From assembly GCF_003148565.1 (NCBI RefSeq), contig NZ_QGGL01000001.1, positions 367,792 to 431,791 of the forward strand: DNA of 64,000 nt. The letters run 5' to 3'. The translations under genes and the position numbers were made by a program. Below the pieces are notes generated by a model. That model was not told the origin of the DNA. It did no database searches and saw nothing but the letters and a program-made list of their open reading frames with translations. Position 1 is the stretch's first letter. Each line of letters starts with the position of its first letter. This DNA is from Tumebacillus permanentifrigoris (GTDB taxonomy: Bacteria; Bacillota; Bacilli; Tumebacillales; Tumebacillaceae). Of this stretch, positions 53,802-62,870 are shown in pieces.

Positions 53802-54261
53802 TTGCACTTCCTCCCACCTCGTTCAACATCGCATTCGCAATGACCCGAAAATCTTGCCGCGATATCTCTAAATGGCCGAAACGAAACGGATACCCCCAGT
53901 TTTTCACTCCCTGGGTAAAGCTAAGGAGCTCCAGCAGACCCGAGATTTTCGTTTCCCTACAGGCCAGATATCGAATATTGCGGCGAAAAGGCACGAAAGA
54001 CTCGGACATCTGATATTCATATACCTTGTCGTCCTCGACCTGCCCGATCGCCGTGAATGCTTGAAGCGGCTCCCCGTTCACCATATCTGTACGGGGGGAG
54101 TAATAAATGAGCCAATCTCCGGCCTTCATCCGTCTTAACGGCGCTGCCTTCCCGTGGCAGAGCTGGGCGAAACCGCCTTCCACCCCCTTCTCCACATGGG
54201 AAGCAGAAACGACGCCAATCCAATAACGACAGGGTGTGCTGGCTCCATTATTCAGCGGCAT
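53782..54261 (-). CDS. EVE domain protein
   Basis: 159 residues from ATG 54261, GAGAAGGAA upstream; the frame extends 34 codons earlier, into the SRPBCC gene. 'CRYWIGVVSASHVEKGVEGGFAQLCHGKAAPLRRMKAGDWLIYYSP' is the EVE signature, a PUA-like fold that reads modified bases in RNA or DNA. EVE proteins are also frequent in defence loci. Starts 14 bases before the end of the upstream gene and overlaps the next, so it is translationally coupled on both sides. Confidence 0.9.
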   Translation of the reverse strand: MPLNNGASTPCRYWIGVVSASHVEKGVEGGFAQLCHGKAAPLRRMKAGDWLIYYSPRTDMVNGEPLQAFTAIGQVEDDKVYEYQMSESFVPFRRNIRYLACRETKISGLLELLSFTQGVKNWGYPFRFGHLEISRQDFRVIANAMLNEVGGSASEIQFQ

Positions 54262-54691
54262 GTTCACGTTCCTTCTCCAAAGCCAGAGAAACCAGACTCT
54301 CCATAGTAGTTGGAATCCCCTCAGCAAACCCAGCCCCGATCTGGGGTCCGAGTTGTTCGGCATTTGGACCGCTGATCGTTACTTTGTGAGTAACCTTGGT
54401 GCCCTCGGCCAATTCCACCAAAAGATGCGTGAAGTGAATCTGAATACCGGCGTCAGGAATATCGGTTACGTCCGAAAAACCGCGCAACGGTTCGACATTG
54501 GTAAGTTCAAAAGGTAATGGTTCCTGGCCTTCCGGTTGTAACAATCCCTTTGAACCTTGGACAAACGGACCCTCTAAGGAGGCGAAAATAATTCCTTTGT
54601 CCCAATCCGTCCATTTTGAAAAATTGCTGTACAACGCCCAAATCGTTTCCTTTTTAGCCTCAGTCGTAATAGTATGCTCGAATTCCCACAT
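54248..54691 (-). CDS. SRPBCC family protein
   Basis: 147 residues from ATG 54691 (MWEFEHTITTEAKKETIWAL), with GGGGTG eight to nine bases upstream; the frame opens earlier (54721). 'WALYSNFSKWTDWDKGIIFASLEGPFVQGSKG' is a polyketide-cyclase-type START pocket. First gene of the SRPBCC-EVE-MarR operon. Ligand unknown. The region upstream (54692-54817) holds its promoter. Confidence 0.88.
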   Translation of the reverse strand: MWEFEHTITTEAKKETIWALYSNFSKWTDWDKGIIFASLEGPFVQGSKGLLQPEGQEPLPFELTNVEPLRGFSDVTDIPDAGIQIHFTHLLVELAEGTKVTHKVTISGPNAEQLGPQIGAGFAEGIPTTMESLVSLALEKEREHAAE

Positions 54692-54817
54692 CGTTTTACA
54701 CCCCACTTTGTATGTGCTCATATTATATCAACACATATTATATTGGTCAATATGATGAGTGCATTCGATTCCAAAAAGCTCCCTTCGTCCTATCATTGAA
54801 TCCGTGTGAACGGGTAC

Positions 54818-54843
54818 AAAAAAGCCGCCTAAAATGGCGGCTT
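54818..54843 (-). terminator. Terminator of yebC-type gene
   Basis: Stem AAGCCGCC / GGCGGCTT with loop TAAAAT, T run on the minus strand. It lies 24 bases past the stop. Confidence 0.85.
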
Positions 54844-54867
54844 GATACTTTCTCGAAAAGGTAACGC

Positions 54868-55590
54868 TTACTCATCACCAAAATCTACATTGTGGTAGAC
54901 TTGTTGTACATCGTCGTGGTCTTCTAACGTGTCGATCAGCTTGCGGAAAGATACTTCTGCGTCACCTTCAAGCGTAACTTCGTTTTGAGGAAGCATTGTC
55001 AGTTCTGCCACCGTGAATTCCGAAATTCCTGCGCTTTTCAATGCTTCTTGTACAGCGTGGAATTCATCGGGTTCTGCATACACAATGACCTGATCATTCT
55101 CCGTAACAATGTCACGTACATTTACATCTGCTTCCATCAAGGTCTCAAGAACTTCCTCTTCCGATTTCCCTTCGAGACCAATAACAGCCACGGAATCAAA
55201 CATATACGCTACGGACCCGTTCACGCCTAAGTTGCCACCGTTTTTCTTAAAAGCAGCCCGGACATCAGATATCGTGCGATTTACGTTATTTGTAAGAGCA
55301 TCGACGATCAACATAGCACCGTTAGGCCCGAAGCCTTCATACCGAAGCTCATCATAGGTCTCGTCAGAGCCGCCTTTTGCCTTCTCTAACGCACGATCGA
55401 TGATGGCTTTTGGTACATTGTATGTCTTCGCACGTTCTAACACAGCTTTTAAAGCTACATTGGACTCAGGATTCGGGTCACCTTTTTTTGCTGCTACAAA
55501 AATCTCTATCCCGAACTTTGCGAATACACGAGTCTTCTGCGCGTCGTTCTTTGCTTTTCCCTCTTTAATGTTGTTCCACTTACGGCCCAT
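54868..55590 (-). CDS. YebC/PmpR family DNA-binding regulator
   Basis: 240 residues: [27 protein letters not shown] is the usual basic N-terminus, then '[22 protein letters not shown]' and '[23 protein letters not shown]'. Full length for the family. Known members regulate transcription and, in some bacteria, help ribosomes at polyproline stalls. ATG 55590. Single gene. Confidence 0.95.
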   Translation of the reverse strand: MGRKWNNIKEGKAKNDAQKTRVFAKFGIEIFVAAKKGDPNPESNVALKAVLERAKTYNVPKAIIDRALEKAKGGSDETYDELRYEGFGPNGAMLIVDALTNNVNRTISDVRAAFKKNGGNLGVNGSVAYMFDSVAVIGLEGKSEEEVLETLMEADVNVRDIVTENDQVIVYAEPDEFHAVQEALKSAGISEFTVAELTMLPQNEVTLEGDAEVSFRKLIDTLEDHDDVQQVYHNVDFGDE

Positions 55591-55711
55591 TCATTTCACT
55601 CTCTTCCAAGTATAGAAGTATCGATCCTCAAAACCGACAACTCGGCACTTTTTACATTATACCTTATTTGTGCAAGTTTTTCGTGTCCTACGCACAATTA
55701 TCCATCAAATC

Positions 55712-55752
55712 AAAACTCCCTCGGTTTCAGATACAACCGAGGGAGTTTTTTC
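55712..55752 (-). terminator. Terminator of lectin gene
   Basis: Stem AAAACTCCCTCGGTT / AACCGAGGGAGTTTT with loop TCAGATAC, T run on the minus strand. Confidence 0.93.
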
Positions 55753-55785
55753 TTCGATCTGAAGCCATTGGCTTTGTACTGCGCC

Positions 55786-56214
55786 TTAACGCAGGTTGGT
55801 TCCCGTATCCCAAACAACCCGATAGTAGGTAAAGGAGTTCACATAGATGACCAGATTCCCATCATCTTGGAGCTTCAACAAATTCCCCGATTCGCCATTC
55901 CAGTTGTCGGAAGTCCATTGGGAATACCCATTGTCACCGGGCAGGAAGAGTCTATTCGAAAACATCACCCCCATCACACGGGTGTTCCCACCCGTGTGGG
56001 TATCCCAGAGATGTGTCCCTCTTCCGTACAAAACCAGATTCCCGTCGTATTGCATTTCCAAGGAATACAGACCATTTTGGGAGACGAGATGTTGTCCTTT
56101 TTGAAGCGATTGACCATAGTCGAGGTGGTCTTCTCCCGCAGCAGCAAAACTGCTTGTCGCGCTGAACGACATCAATAAGCCCAGAACACCCATGGAAGCG
56201 ATGAATTTTTTCAT
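55786..56214 (-). CDS. Secreted B-type (monocot mannose-binding) lectin-domain protein
   Basis: 142 residues, signal peptide about 1-25 (ASFAAAGE). Mature part is one B_lectin beta-prism with QYDGNLVLY and QDDGNLVIY matching QxDxNxVxY, plus a degenerate third. Such proteins bind mannose; in Pseudomonas two-domain forms are lectin-like bacteriocins. Here only one domain is present, so adhesion or sugar binding is as likely. Single gene. Upstream 56215-56375 is AT-rich, promoter. Confidence 0.9.
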   Translation of the reverse strand: MKKFIASMGVLGLLMSFSATSSFAAAGEDHLDYGQSLQKGQHLVSQNGLYSLEMQYDGNLVLYGRGTHLWDTHTGGNTRVMGVMFSNRLFLPGDNGYSQWTSDNWNGESGNLLKLQDDGNLVIYVNSFTYYRVVWDTGTNLR

Positions 56215-56375
56215 TAGACAGCCCTGTTTCTCTTGTGATTTTGCAATTACTATATTTATAGTACTATCTACTAAATAATTTTAGCAACCAAAATTTTACT
56301 AATATGTTGTATTTATCGAAATATACTAGGATTTAGTTAGGAGGAAACTGTGTCGTTCCCAATCCCGTCGTCAGC

Positions 56376-56416
56376 AAGAAAAGCCCTCTTGCGCCTGGGG
56401 CACAAGAGGGCTCTTG
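56376..56416 (-). terminator. Minus-strand terminator
   Basis: Stem AAGCCCTCTTG / CAAGAGGGCTT, loop CGCCTGGGGCA; minus-strand tail TTTTCTTGC. It could end the dual-ATPase transcript (~530 bases beyond its stop) or an RNA from 56430-56750. Confidence 0.7.
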
Positions 56417-56429
56417 TCCTGATTTGTAA

Positions 56430-56750
56430 CTTGAATCTTTGAAATGGGGTGTGATGTAGAAATTCAGCCAACAGATTCTAGCTGTTGGTGAGGTGTCACT
56501 TATGGTAGGGTTCAGCGTATCGCTCTAAGTGAGAAACGTGAATCTACCACCCAACGGGAAGGCTCCTTTTTAGTGCTACTGAAGGGTGTAGCCCTGCGTG
56601 ACGGCACGGAGAAGGCTGCAGGTAGTCTAGGTCAACAGGGGAAGCGTCTAATAGGCAACGAGAAACCCTCAAAGGTTGATCCCCTGCCCTCTATACTGCC
56701 AAATTCCGACACGGCACACCAACCCGTTTTAATCCCTCCTATGACATACA
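56430..56750. other. GC-rich non-coding stretch, possible structured RNA or intron remnant
   Basis: In an otherwise AT-rich 730-base gap, a stretch of motifs (AAGTGAGAAACGTGAAT, AGGGTGTAGCCCT, GACGGCACGG, AGGCAACGAGAAACCCTC) reads like folded RNA rather than protein. It reminds me of group II intron domain I sequences, but no reverse-transcriptase gene or domain V is recognisable, so it is at most a remnant. The plus-strand frame across it (56573-56914) shows no coding features. Confidence 0.35.
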
Positions 56751-56945
56751 GGTCTCATTTTAAACAGATTACAGCGGCATATACTCCACTTCAACGGAAA
56801 ATTGGTTTCCCTTTTTATTTCATAACAAAGGGCCGGGGTTATTCAAAGCTCCCCTCGACCCTTTATCAAAACGCCATGTCGCACCTTCACACATTAAAAG
56901 TGTCCTATTTCTGATAATACTATTCGTTGGCTGGATATTTTTTAT

Positions 56946-59627
56946 TTATAGCTTCCGCCCATGGCTTCTCTTCATTCCGAAACCATGAACATACATATCT
57001 GCAAATCTATACTGAATCTCGCCCTTTACAAAATCCTCTTTTGCCAAACCTATATTTTTAATTGTTGTAATAAAATCATCTATTGCTCCGCCTTCTTTCG
57101 CCATACTAATGTTAAATAATGACTCTAAATCTAACTTAGTGCAAATATCAGGGAAATTGTGCAACCTACTAAACACATTTTCTAATTCAGGATATTCCTC
57201 TTTTATCTCGCTACTTCTGTGTTTAGCGGCACTTATTAAACCCACATTCAAAGACTGACTTCTCAACAGTCTGTCTGTTGGTGAAGGAACATGGGATTGA
57301 TCAATATACTGCAATTCATGTTCTTTGGCTGCACTTAATAGTAATCCAAGTACTCGAGGGAAAGTAGTACCCGACGCATCAGTAAGTCGTTCATGTACCC
57401 ATCTCCCAACATATTTAGAGTTTCTACTTTTTTCTCTTCTCATCCCCCATAAAATCTGCAGTGCATTTAATACGGATTCTTCTGAAGAGTTATCAATATC
57501 TTGAATCGGGAAAAACTTATCCACTTGTTCTTTGTACTGTCGAGAATATAGGGATTGGCGTAGTGCTAATCTTAGGAAGTCAATTCTCGACCATTGTAAC
57601 AAAACATCTCTACCATTAAAATGACTCTTGTTCGTAAAATTCAGACGTTCCCATATATCCTCTCTAATGAACACTTTAAATTTTATATTTGATAGCTTTT
57701 GCCCATCAATTGAGCGTATAAAATAAAACAATCCAGCTAGCACTCTAGACTGATACGAACTCCTTTCTTGAATATCTTCATCTAGATCATCATAAAGAAG
57801 CCAAACGCTTTGATCTCGCTTAGAATACTCATCATTTATATATATCAAGTAATCCTTAATCAAAATATTAATATCCATGTCATTTATCAATTGCAATAAT
57901 ATAACAGTATGATCCTTCGTCCAATTTTTATTATTTTTCCCAACTAACTTTAGCTTATCATAGATAACGGAAAACTTGCCTCTTCTAAACGGAGGAAGCT
58001 TATTCTCTATATACAGCCTTAGTACTGAATAGGCTCTCCAGTATGTCTCCCAAGAAAATGATTCTCCCATTTTATCATCTAAATAACGATACTCTTCTTT
58101 TCCTGGTCTAGCAGAATATGGTCCATGTCCTGAAACAGCTAGTACTTTGTCCAACCTTCCTTTAGACAATTTCTTACACTGATCAAAGTGTACGAGTAAC
58201 ATCCAATAGAGAGCGGTCTTCCCTGTACCTTTTTGACCATGAACAACTACTGTATTCTCATCTACAAATTTATCAAAATCGGAAGTCTTCTGAAATACCT
58301 TACTTAGATCGTTACGCTCATCCTTTGCATCCACTGTCTCGAATTCAAGGGATTCAATTATATCCCACCTGTTAGTTCCTGAGAGTATTACCCTCAACCT
58401 GTTTTGTTCCGTTTCTTCATCGATTAAGTTAGCTACTGGAGCATAAACAGAAGTTAAATGATCAATTGGATACGTTTCAGAAAGTGCAACATCAGCATTG
58501 TAATGAATAATTAAAGGCAAATCTTTAAATTCACTCTCCGCTTCATCAATTTCGTATTCATCATCATTCTCAGTCTGTCTATTTTTTTGTTGCACATTAA
58601 GTTTCGAAATACGTTCCCAATATACTTCTGCCCTCTTTTTTCCTTCTTTATTTGATGGGACTTTTGTCAGAACGAAATTCACGTTTTTCCCAAGTCCTTT
58701 AACATTCCTTATCCCTTCTGATATAAGGCGTAATCCTTCGAAATTCTCTTCGTTAGGGTACATGAACAAGATAACGTCATCTGCAGCTTCTAATAACGAA
58801 AAGGCTCCCCATTCATTGATACCTGTTCTTGAATCAATTAAAATAACATCCGGGTGCAATTGTGATATTGCATCATTCTTAAAGATCTCCCATACGTTTT
58901 TTTGTTGTAGGGCAGAAACTCGCAAATCATCTACTTTTGATACATAGGAGAAATCAATCTTTCCAGCTTGAATAACAAACAATCTTCCCGGGGTATTTTC
59001 TAAATGTACTTCCCTAATAATATCTGATATGTGAATTTGATAGTGATTTAAGGATGAGTAAGCTCGTTCATAAAAATAATCTATTGCCCCGTATTGAGGT
59101 ATGGGCGAGATTTTATTAAAGATCATATGTAAACTCGGTGCTTCTAAGTCAAGGTCTAATAAAAGAACTTTGTTCCCTCTTTTCGCGAGAATATTCGCTA
59201 CATGTACTAATGCTGTTGTCCTTCCTACCCCTCCTTTGTAGGAATAAAAAGTCACAGTTCTAGTACTATGCTGAGCGGGTTTTGTTTCAATGTTTTGTTG
59301 AGCATTGGAATAATTATTACGATAGACTGATGCTAAATCCCCCCATGTTTTGGGTGTATAAGATTCTGTTTCATTTTCATAATAAAATAATTCCAATTCG
59401 TCAGCTTCGAAAACTGTAAATAAATATACAAAACCAAATCCAAAACCCTCTTCTAGTTGGGATTTCAAATTTTCTAGACGGTCTTTTTTACTCATCCCTT
59501 CGAAAACATCACTTACAACAGTAATATTTAATAACCCTGAAGGAGAGAAGTTCAACTGAACCCATTCTTCAGATCTATTTTGATAATAATTTCGAAGGAC
59601 GCCCTCCAACAATTTCTTATCAAGCAT
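56946..59627 (-). CDS. KGGVGR-variant ParA-like ATPase fused to second P-loop NTPase, 893 aa
   Basis: Residues 1-100: small alpha/beta domain (LNITVVSDVFEGMSKKDRLE resembles a BolA-like motif). 124-420: SIMIBI/ParA-MinD ATPase with FYSYKGGVGRTT (Walker A, Arg replacing the usual Lys), LLLDLDLEAPS and VILIDSRTG. 455-640: second NTPase with HGQKGTGKTA (464-472) and Walker B VWLLYDDLDED (608-618). The remaining ~250 residues are helical. ParA variants with KGGVGR are found in conflict-type loci. ATG 59627 lies 16 bases after the HEPN-like gene's stop, so they form an operon. Strongly AT-rich. No ParB or plasmid genes, so a partition role is unlikely. Confidence 0.88.
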   Translation of the reverse strand: MLDKKLLEGVLRNYYQNRSEEWVQLNFSPSGLLNITVVSDVFEGMSKKDRLENLKSQLEEGFGFGFVYLFTVFEADELELFYYENETESYTPKTWGDLASVYRNNYSNAQQNIETKPAQHSTRTVTFYSYKGGVGRTTALVHVANILAKRGNKVLLLDLDLEAPSLHMIFNKISPIPQYGAIDYFYERAYSSLNHYQIHISDIIREVHLENTPGRLFVIQAGKIDFSYVSKVDDLRVSALQQKNVWEIFKNDAISQLHPDVILIDSRTGINEWGAFSLLEAADDVILFMYPNEENFEGLRLISEGIRNVKGLGKNVNFVLTKVPSNKEGKKRAEVYWERISKLNVQQKNRQTENDDEYEIDEAESEFKDLPLIIHYNADVALSETYPIDHLTSVYAPVANLIDEETEQNRLRVILSGTNRWDIIESLEFETVDAKDERNDLSKVFQKTSDFDKFVDENTVVVHGQKGTGKTALYWMLLVHFDQCKKLSKGRLDKVLAVSGHGPYSARPGKEEYRYLDDKMGESFSWETYWRAYSVLRLYIENKLPPFRRGKFSVIYDKLKLVGKNNKNWTKDHTVILLQLINDMDINILIKDYLIYINDEYSKRDQSVWLLYDDLDEDIQERSSYQSRVLAGLFYFIRSIDGQKLSNIKFKVFIREDIWERLNFTNKSHFNGRDVLLQWSRIDFLRLALRQSLYSRQYKEQVDKFFPIQDIDNSSEESVLNALQILWGMRREKSRNSKYVGRWVHERLTDASGTTFPRVLGLLLSAAKEHELQYIDQSHVPSPTDRLLRSQSLNVGLISAAKHRSSEIKEEYPELENVFSRLHNFPDICTKLDLESLFNISMAKEGGAIDDFITTIKNIGLAKEDFVKGEIQYRFADMYVHGFGMKRSHGRKL

Positions 59628-59643
59628 AACATATTCACCACTT

Positions 59644-60069
59644 TCAAAGAGTTTTTACTTGCACCAATAACCATTTTAGTAATTCCTGGTACGAAGTATA
59701 CCAAGCGTCAAAGTCTGCCTGTAAAGGTTCTACTCCTTGGTACCTCCAAAGTATATAATCTTTCCCACAGGGCTCTTGTACCTTTTCAATCGCATCCATA
59801 ATCGAAGGATTTGCATCAACACGAGTATGTAGACTGCCTATTAACATAACTATATTATAAAGACGGTGCTTTGGATTAGTAATTTTCACCCCTGTTCTTA
59901 CGCTTCTTTCCCCCCATTTTGTGATTCCATGGTATAAAAAACATGTTTTTTTGAGCAAACATTCAAGCGAAATACCTCCTAAATGCATTGCTAGTATTTT
60001 TCTTTCACGTGTATAAAGATGTTTGGTATCTAAACACCTACTAATGAAAGCCAACGGATAGTCGTCCAT
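59644..60069 (-). CDS. HEPN-like protein, 141 aa
   Basis: First gene of the operon with the dual ATPase. Helical, with 'AMHLGGISLECLLKKTCFLYHG' matching the second helix of HEPN proteins (A..L.G...E..LK). Two Rx5H pairs are present: R11-H17 (RCLDTKH) and R23-H29 (RKILAMH); HEPN ribonucleases use R-x4-6-H, so either may be catalytic. 'NPKHRLYNIVMLIGSLH' follows. ATG 60069 with AAGGTGGG upstream. Likely RNase toxin controlled by the large ATPase (inference). Confidence 0.65.
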   Translation of the reverse strand: MDDYPLAFISRCLDTKHLYTRERKILAMHLGGISLECLLKKTCFLYHGITKWGERSVRTGVKITNPKHRLYNIVMLIGSLHTRVDANPSIMDAIEKVQEPCGKDYILWRYQGVEPLQADFDAWYTSYQELLKWLLVQVKTL

Positions 60070-60361
60070 GTCTACCCACCTTGTTTTTTAAATTTAACAA
60101 TATCTTCTCTCCATTCGACTCATCTCCTGCTTTTCTCCCATAGTATTTTTATTGCTCTTGAATAAATAGTTCTGTCATAAACTGCTGATGCCCTAACGAT
60201 CCTCCAGAGTTGTTCTCTTACAGGTGTACCGAAAACATATATTATGATTTAATGATTAGGGTAGGGATATACCCGTTGCCATAAATTCTCAAACCTCCAT
60301 AAACATAAAGAAACCGCCGCTACGGTAATTACATAGCAAGGTCTCCCCTCTTATTTCACAC
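60070..60361. other. AT-rich intergenic region, 292 bp
   Basis: Should contain the promoter of the HEPN-like operon. No gene, direct repeat or attachment-like site was identified with confidence. The rlmH stop at its right marks the return to core composition. Confidence 0.5.
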
Positions 60362-60841
60362 TCATTTATGATAAGGCTCCCCCCGCAAAATCCGAAAGGC
60401 CCGATACACCTGCTCCAGCAAAATCGCCCGCACCATCTGATGTGGGAACGTGAACTTCGAAAACGACAGCTTGTAATTCGCCCGCTGCAACACCGTCTCG
60501 TGCAGCCCCAAAGACCCGCCGATGACAAAGGTAAACGTACTATACCCCTGCCCCGCCATCCGATCAATCTGCTCGGCGAACTCCTCGCTCGTAATCGACT
60601 TCCCCTCGATCGCCAGCGCGATCACGTAATCCCGCTCCCCGACCTTCGCCAGCAACTTCTCCGCTTCCTTGCGCTTGATCTGCTCCTCCTGCGCGGCCGA
60701 AGCGTTATCCGGCGTCGGCTCATCCGGCACTTCGACAACGCTTACCTTCGCATACGAAGAGAGCCGTTTCTTGTACTCCTCAACGGCTCCCACCCAATAC
60801 TTTTCTTTTAACTTGCCTACGGTCAGTAGATTTATCTGCAC
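60362..60841 (-). CDS. rlmH: 23S rRNA (pseudouridine1915-N3)-methyltransferase
   Basis: 159 residues, the standard length. SPOUT methyltransferase: N-terminal VGKLKEKYWVGAVEEYKKRL, YVIALAIEGKSITSEEFA, then the knot with FVIGGSLGLHETV and the C-terminal tail QVYRAFRILRGEPYHK that is nearly invariant. GTG start at 60841 with GGGAGC. Lies downstream of the CxxH/CxxC gene by 12 bases, the usual Bacillota order after htrA. Confidence 0.97.
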   Translation of the reverse strand: MQINLLTVGKLKEKYWVGAVEEYKKRLSSYAKVSVVEVPDEPTPDNASAAQEEQIKRKEAEKLLAKVGERDYVIALAIEGKSITSEEFAEQIDRMAGQGYSTFTFVIGGSLGLHETVLQRANYKLSFSKFTFPHQMVRAILLEQVYRAFRILRGEPYHK

Positions 60842-60853
60842 CCAGAACGCTCC

Positions 60854-61033
60854 CTACACAATCAGATACTTCGGGTTTTGGTCGCAAAACTCACACTTCG
60901 CTGGAGCATTCCAGGCGGTGAAGGAGATCTCCTTCAAATTATAAACATCGGGCGCTTGGCCTTCGTACTCGTCTACAAACTCGTCCAACGCAATCTCAAC
61001 ATGCTCTTTGCATACTACGTACACAGATTCCAC
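60854..61033 (-). CDS. CxxH/CxxC protein, 59 aa
   Basis: GTG 61033 with AAGAGGTG eight bases upstream, 59 residues. VYVVCKEHVE gives CxxH, AKCEFCDQ gives CxxC, a likely zinc site, with an acidic helix (LDEFVDEYEGQAPDVY) between. Matches the small CxxH/CxxC family found beside rlmH in Bacillota. Function unknown. Confidence 0.85.
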   Translation of the reverse strand: MESVYVVCKEHVEIALDEFVDEYEGQAPDVYNLKEISFTAWNAPAKCEFCDQNPKYLIV

Positions 61034-61097
61034 CTCGGTTTCACCTCTTAGCTTGTTCTCTTATACTAGCAGTCTCCCCCGATTTTGTCCAAAACAC

Positions 61098-61132
61098 AAC
61101 AGGCAGGCCCAAATTGGGCCTGCCTGTTTTTT
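61098..61132 (-). terminator. Terminator of htrA
   Basis: Stem AACAGGCAGGCCCAA / TTGGGCCTGCCTGTT with a minimal loop, T run on the minus strand. Confidence 0.93.
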
Positions 61133-61154
61133 CATCCTGACTCTCCAAACTCGC

Positions 61155-62366
61155 TTACTTCACGTCCCCTTGCTTGCCAAGGGTCATCTCCAGCGACTTT
61201 TTGTCCTGACCACGGTAGTACTCCACCTTGATCTTGTCGCCCGGCTTTTTCTTGTACAGCGCCTTGCGCAGGGCGATCTGGTCGTCTACTTGCACATCAT
61301 CGATCTTGGTGATGACGTCCCCACGCGCCAGACCTGCTTTTTTCGCATAGTCCGATACTTCATACAGCACGACACCCGTCTCAACCGGCACATCCGGGCG
61401 TTGCTTCGCCGGGAATTCTGCGAGGTTCACCGGCGTGATCCCCATCACCGGACGGTCGATCTTGCCGTTGTCGATCAGTTGTTGAATGATCGGTTGCGCT
61501 TCGGAGATCGGGATCGAGAACCCAATCCCTTCCACACCAGACGACGAGATCTTGGCCGAGTTGATGCCGATCACTTCACCATTGATGTTGACCAGCGCCC
61601 CACCGGAGTTCCCTGGGTTGATCGCTGCGTCCGTCTGGATGACGTTCATCGAAAATACTTCTTGGCCCGATTGCTCGTCGGTCACCGGGAGCTCACGGTT
61701 CAGCGCGGAGATGACCCCCACGGTGACCGTCTGTGCAAACTTCGCCCCCAGCGGGTTCCCGATCGCAATTGCCGGTTCCCCCGGGTTCAGCGATTCAGAA
61801 TTGCCCAGCACCGCCGGCGTGATGTCCTTCACATCGTTCTCATCAACTTTCAGGACGGCGAGGTCTGTGTAGAAGTCGGTCCCCAGTACTTTTGCTTTGA
61901 TATGCTTACCGTCTGCGAACGCCACTTCGATCTCATCGGCACCGTCCACAACGTGATTGTTCGTGATGATGTAGCCTTTTTTGTCAAACAACACACCAGA
62001 ACCGGTGCCGACTTCGCTGTCCGTCGCTTTGGTACGGCCAAAGAAGTCTTTTTGCTTCTGCAGGTTCGAGACCCCGACGATCGCCGGTTTTACTTTGTTG
62101 ACCGCTTCCGTGATGCCCGTGTTGACGTTGACCGACATGTTGCTGACCGAACCCACCGACGTACCACCTGTCGTGGTCGCGTTGTGGTTGCTTGCACTGT
62201 TGCCGTTCACTTCGATCACGTTCGCGTTGATCAGCTTCGGCACTATCACCAAAGTCGTACCCGAACCGATCACTGCCGAGACGAGTGCCACGGCGATCCA
62301 GCTGGTCATGTTCCCGCCAGTCTTGCGTTTTGGTTTTGTTTCTTCAAAATCGTCGTAGTATCCCAT
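61155..62366 (-). CDS. HtrA-like membrane serine protease with PDZ domain
   Basis: 403 residues. One TM segment (about 22-45) anchors the protease outside. Triad: His in IITNNHVVDGAD, Asp in FYTDLAVLKV, Ser in INPGNSGGALVN. C-terminal PDZ (about 300-400, KAGLARGDVITKIDDVQV). Degrades misfolded exported proteins. Position after yycJ in the walRK tail matches htrC (yycK) of B. subtilis. A spacer gap of ~250 bases upstream holds its promoter and the 70-aa gene. Confidence 0.94.
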   Translation of the reverse strand: MGYYDDFEETKPKRKTGGNMTSWIAVALVSAVIGSGTTLVIVPKLINANVIEVNGNSASNHNATTTGGTSVGSVSNMSVNVNTGITEAVNKVKPAIVGVSNLQKQKDFFGRTKATDSEVGTGSGVLFDKKGYIITNNHVVDGADEIEVAFADGKHIKAKVLGTDFYTDLAVLKVDENDVKDITPAVLGNSESLNPGEPAIAIGNPLGAKFAQTVTVGVISALNRELPVTDEQSGQEVFSMNVIQTDAAINPGNSGGALVNINGEVIGINSAKISSSGVEGIGFSIPISEAQPIIQQLIDNGKIDRPVMGITPVNLAEFPAKQRPDVPVETGVVLYEVSDYAKKAGLARGDVITKIDDVQVDDQIALRKALYKKKPGDKIKVEYYRGQDKKSLEMTLGKQGDVK

Positions 62367-62614
62367 ATCAAGAACCTCCCATTTGTAGGTGTCTGTCTAC
62401 TCACCAGTATCGGTTGTTACTCTTATTATACAAACGTGTTGTGTTACTCCTCAAGGGTCAGGGTTGCCAATTCACAATCTGGTCACGACTATGTTGCGAC
62501 ATTCTTCACACGTTTCTAATGAAATTCTAAGAGAAGGTATATTCTCCCTCCCCAATGGTCAGAATATCCAGTAGGCACGAACGAAACAAGTTCGGAACTT
62601 TGGAGGGATCACTC

Positions 62615-62827
62615 ATGAACCGACTGACCGGCCTCAGCGAGGTTGATATGATCGCGCAACTTGCGGATCTGAAGGAAGTGGATTACAAAAACACTCTCGT
62701 TCTCACCGCGCTGGTGGAACTTCTGGTGGACAAGGGCATCCTGACCCGCCAAGAAGTCATCCAAAAAGCCCGTCAGCTCGATACTGATCTCTCGCTGGAA
62801 CTGGATCGTTCGCTGTATGCCAACTAA
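62615..62827 (+). CDS. Hypothetical protein, 70 aa
   Basis: ATG 62615 with TGGAGGGATC at good spacing; the frame opens 20 codons earlier without a site. Short helical protein (MNRLTGLSEVDMIAQLADLK, then TALVELLVDKGILTRQEV) with the helix-turn-helix feel of a small dimeric protein, but not a known family. Divergent from htrA, convergent with yycJ. Confidence 0.75.
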   Translation: MNRLTGLSEVDMIAQLADLKEVDYKNTLVLTALVELLVDKGILTRQEVIQKARQLDTDLSLELDRSLYAN

Positions 62828-62870
62828 GCTGTGAAGCAGCTTGCTTTTGTCTCCCCCTTCTCTATATTGA

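Noticed and set aside
56946-59627. Plasmid partition protein ParA
   Set aside because: Second P-loop domain, Arg in Walker A, and no ParB or replication genes.
61008-62519. 503-aa plus-strand frame over htrA
   Set aside because: Antisense of htrA, whose full catalytic triad is on the minus strand; composition is artefactual.
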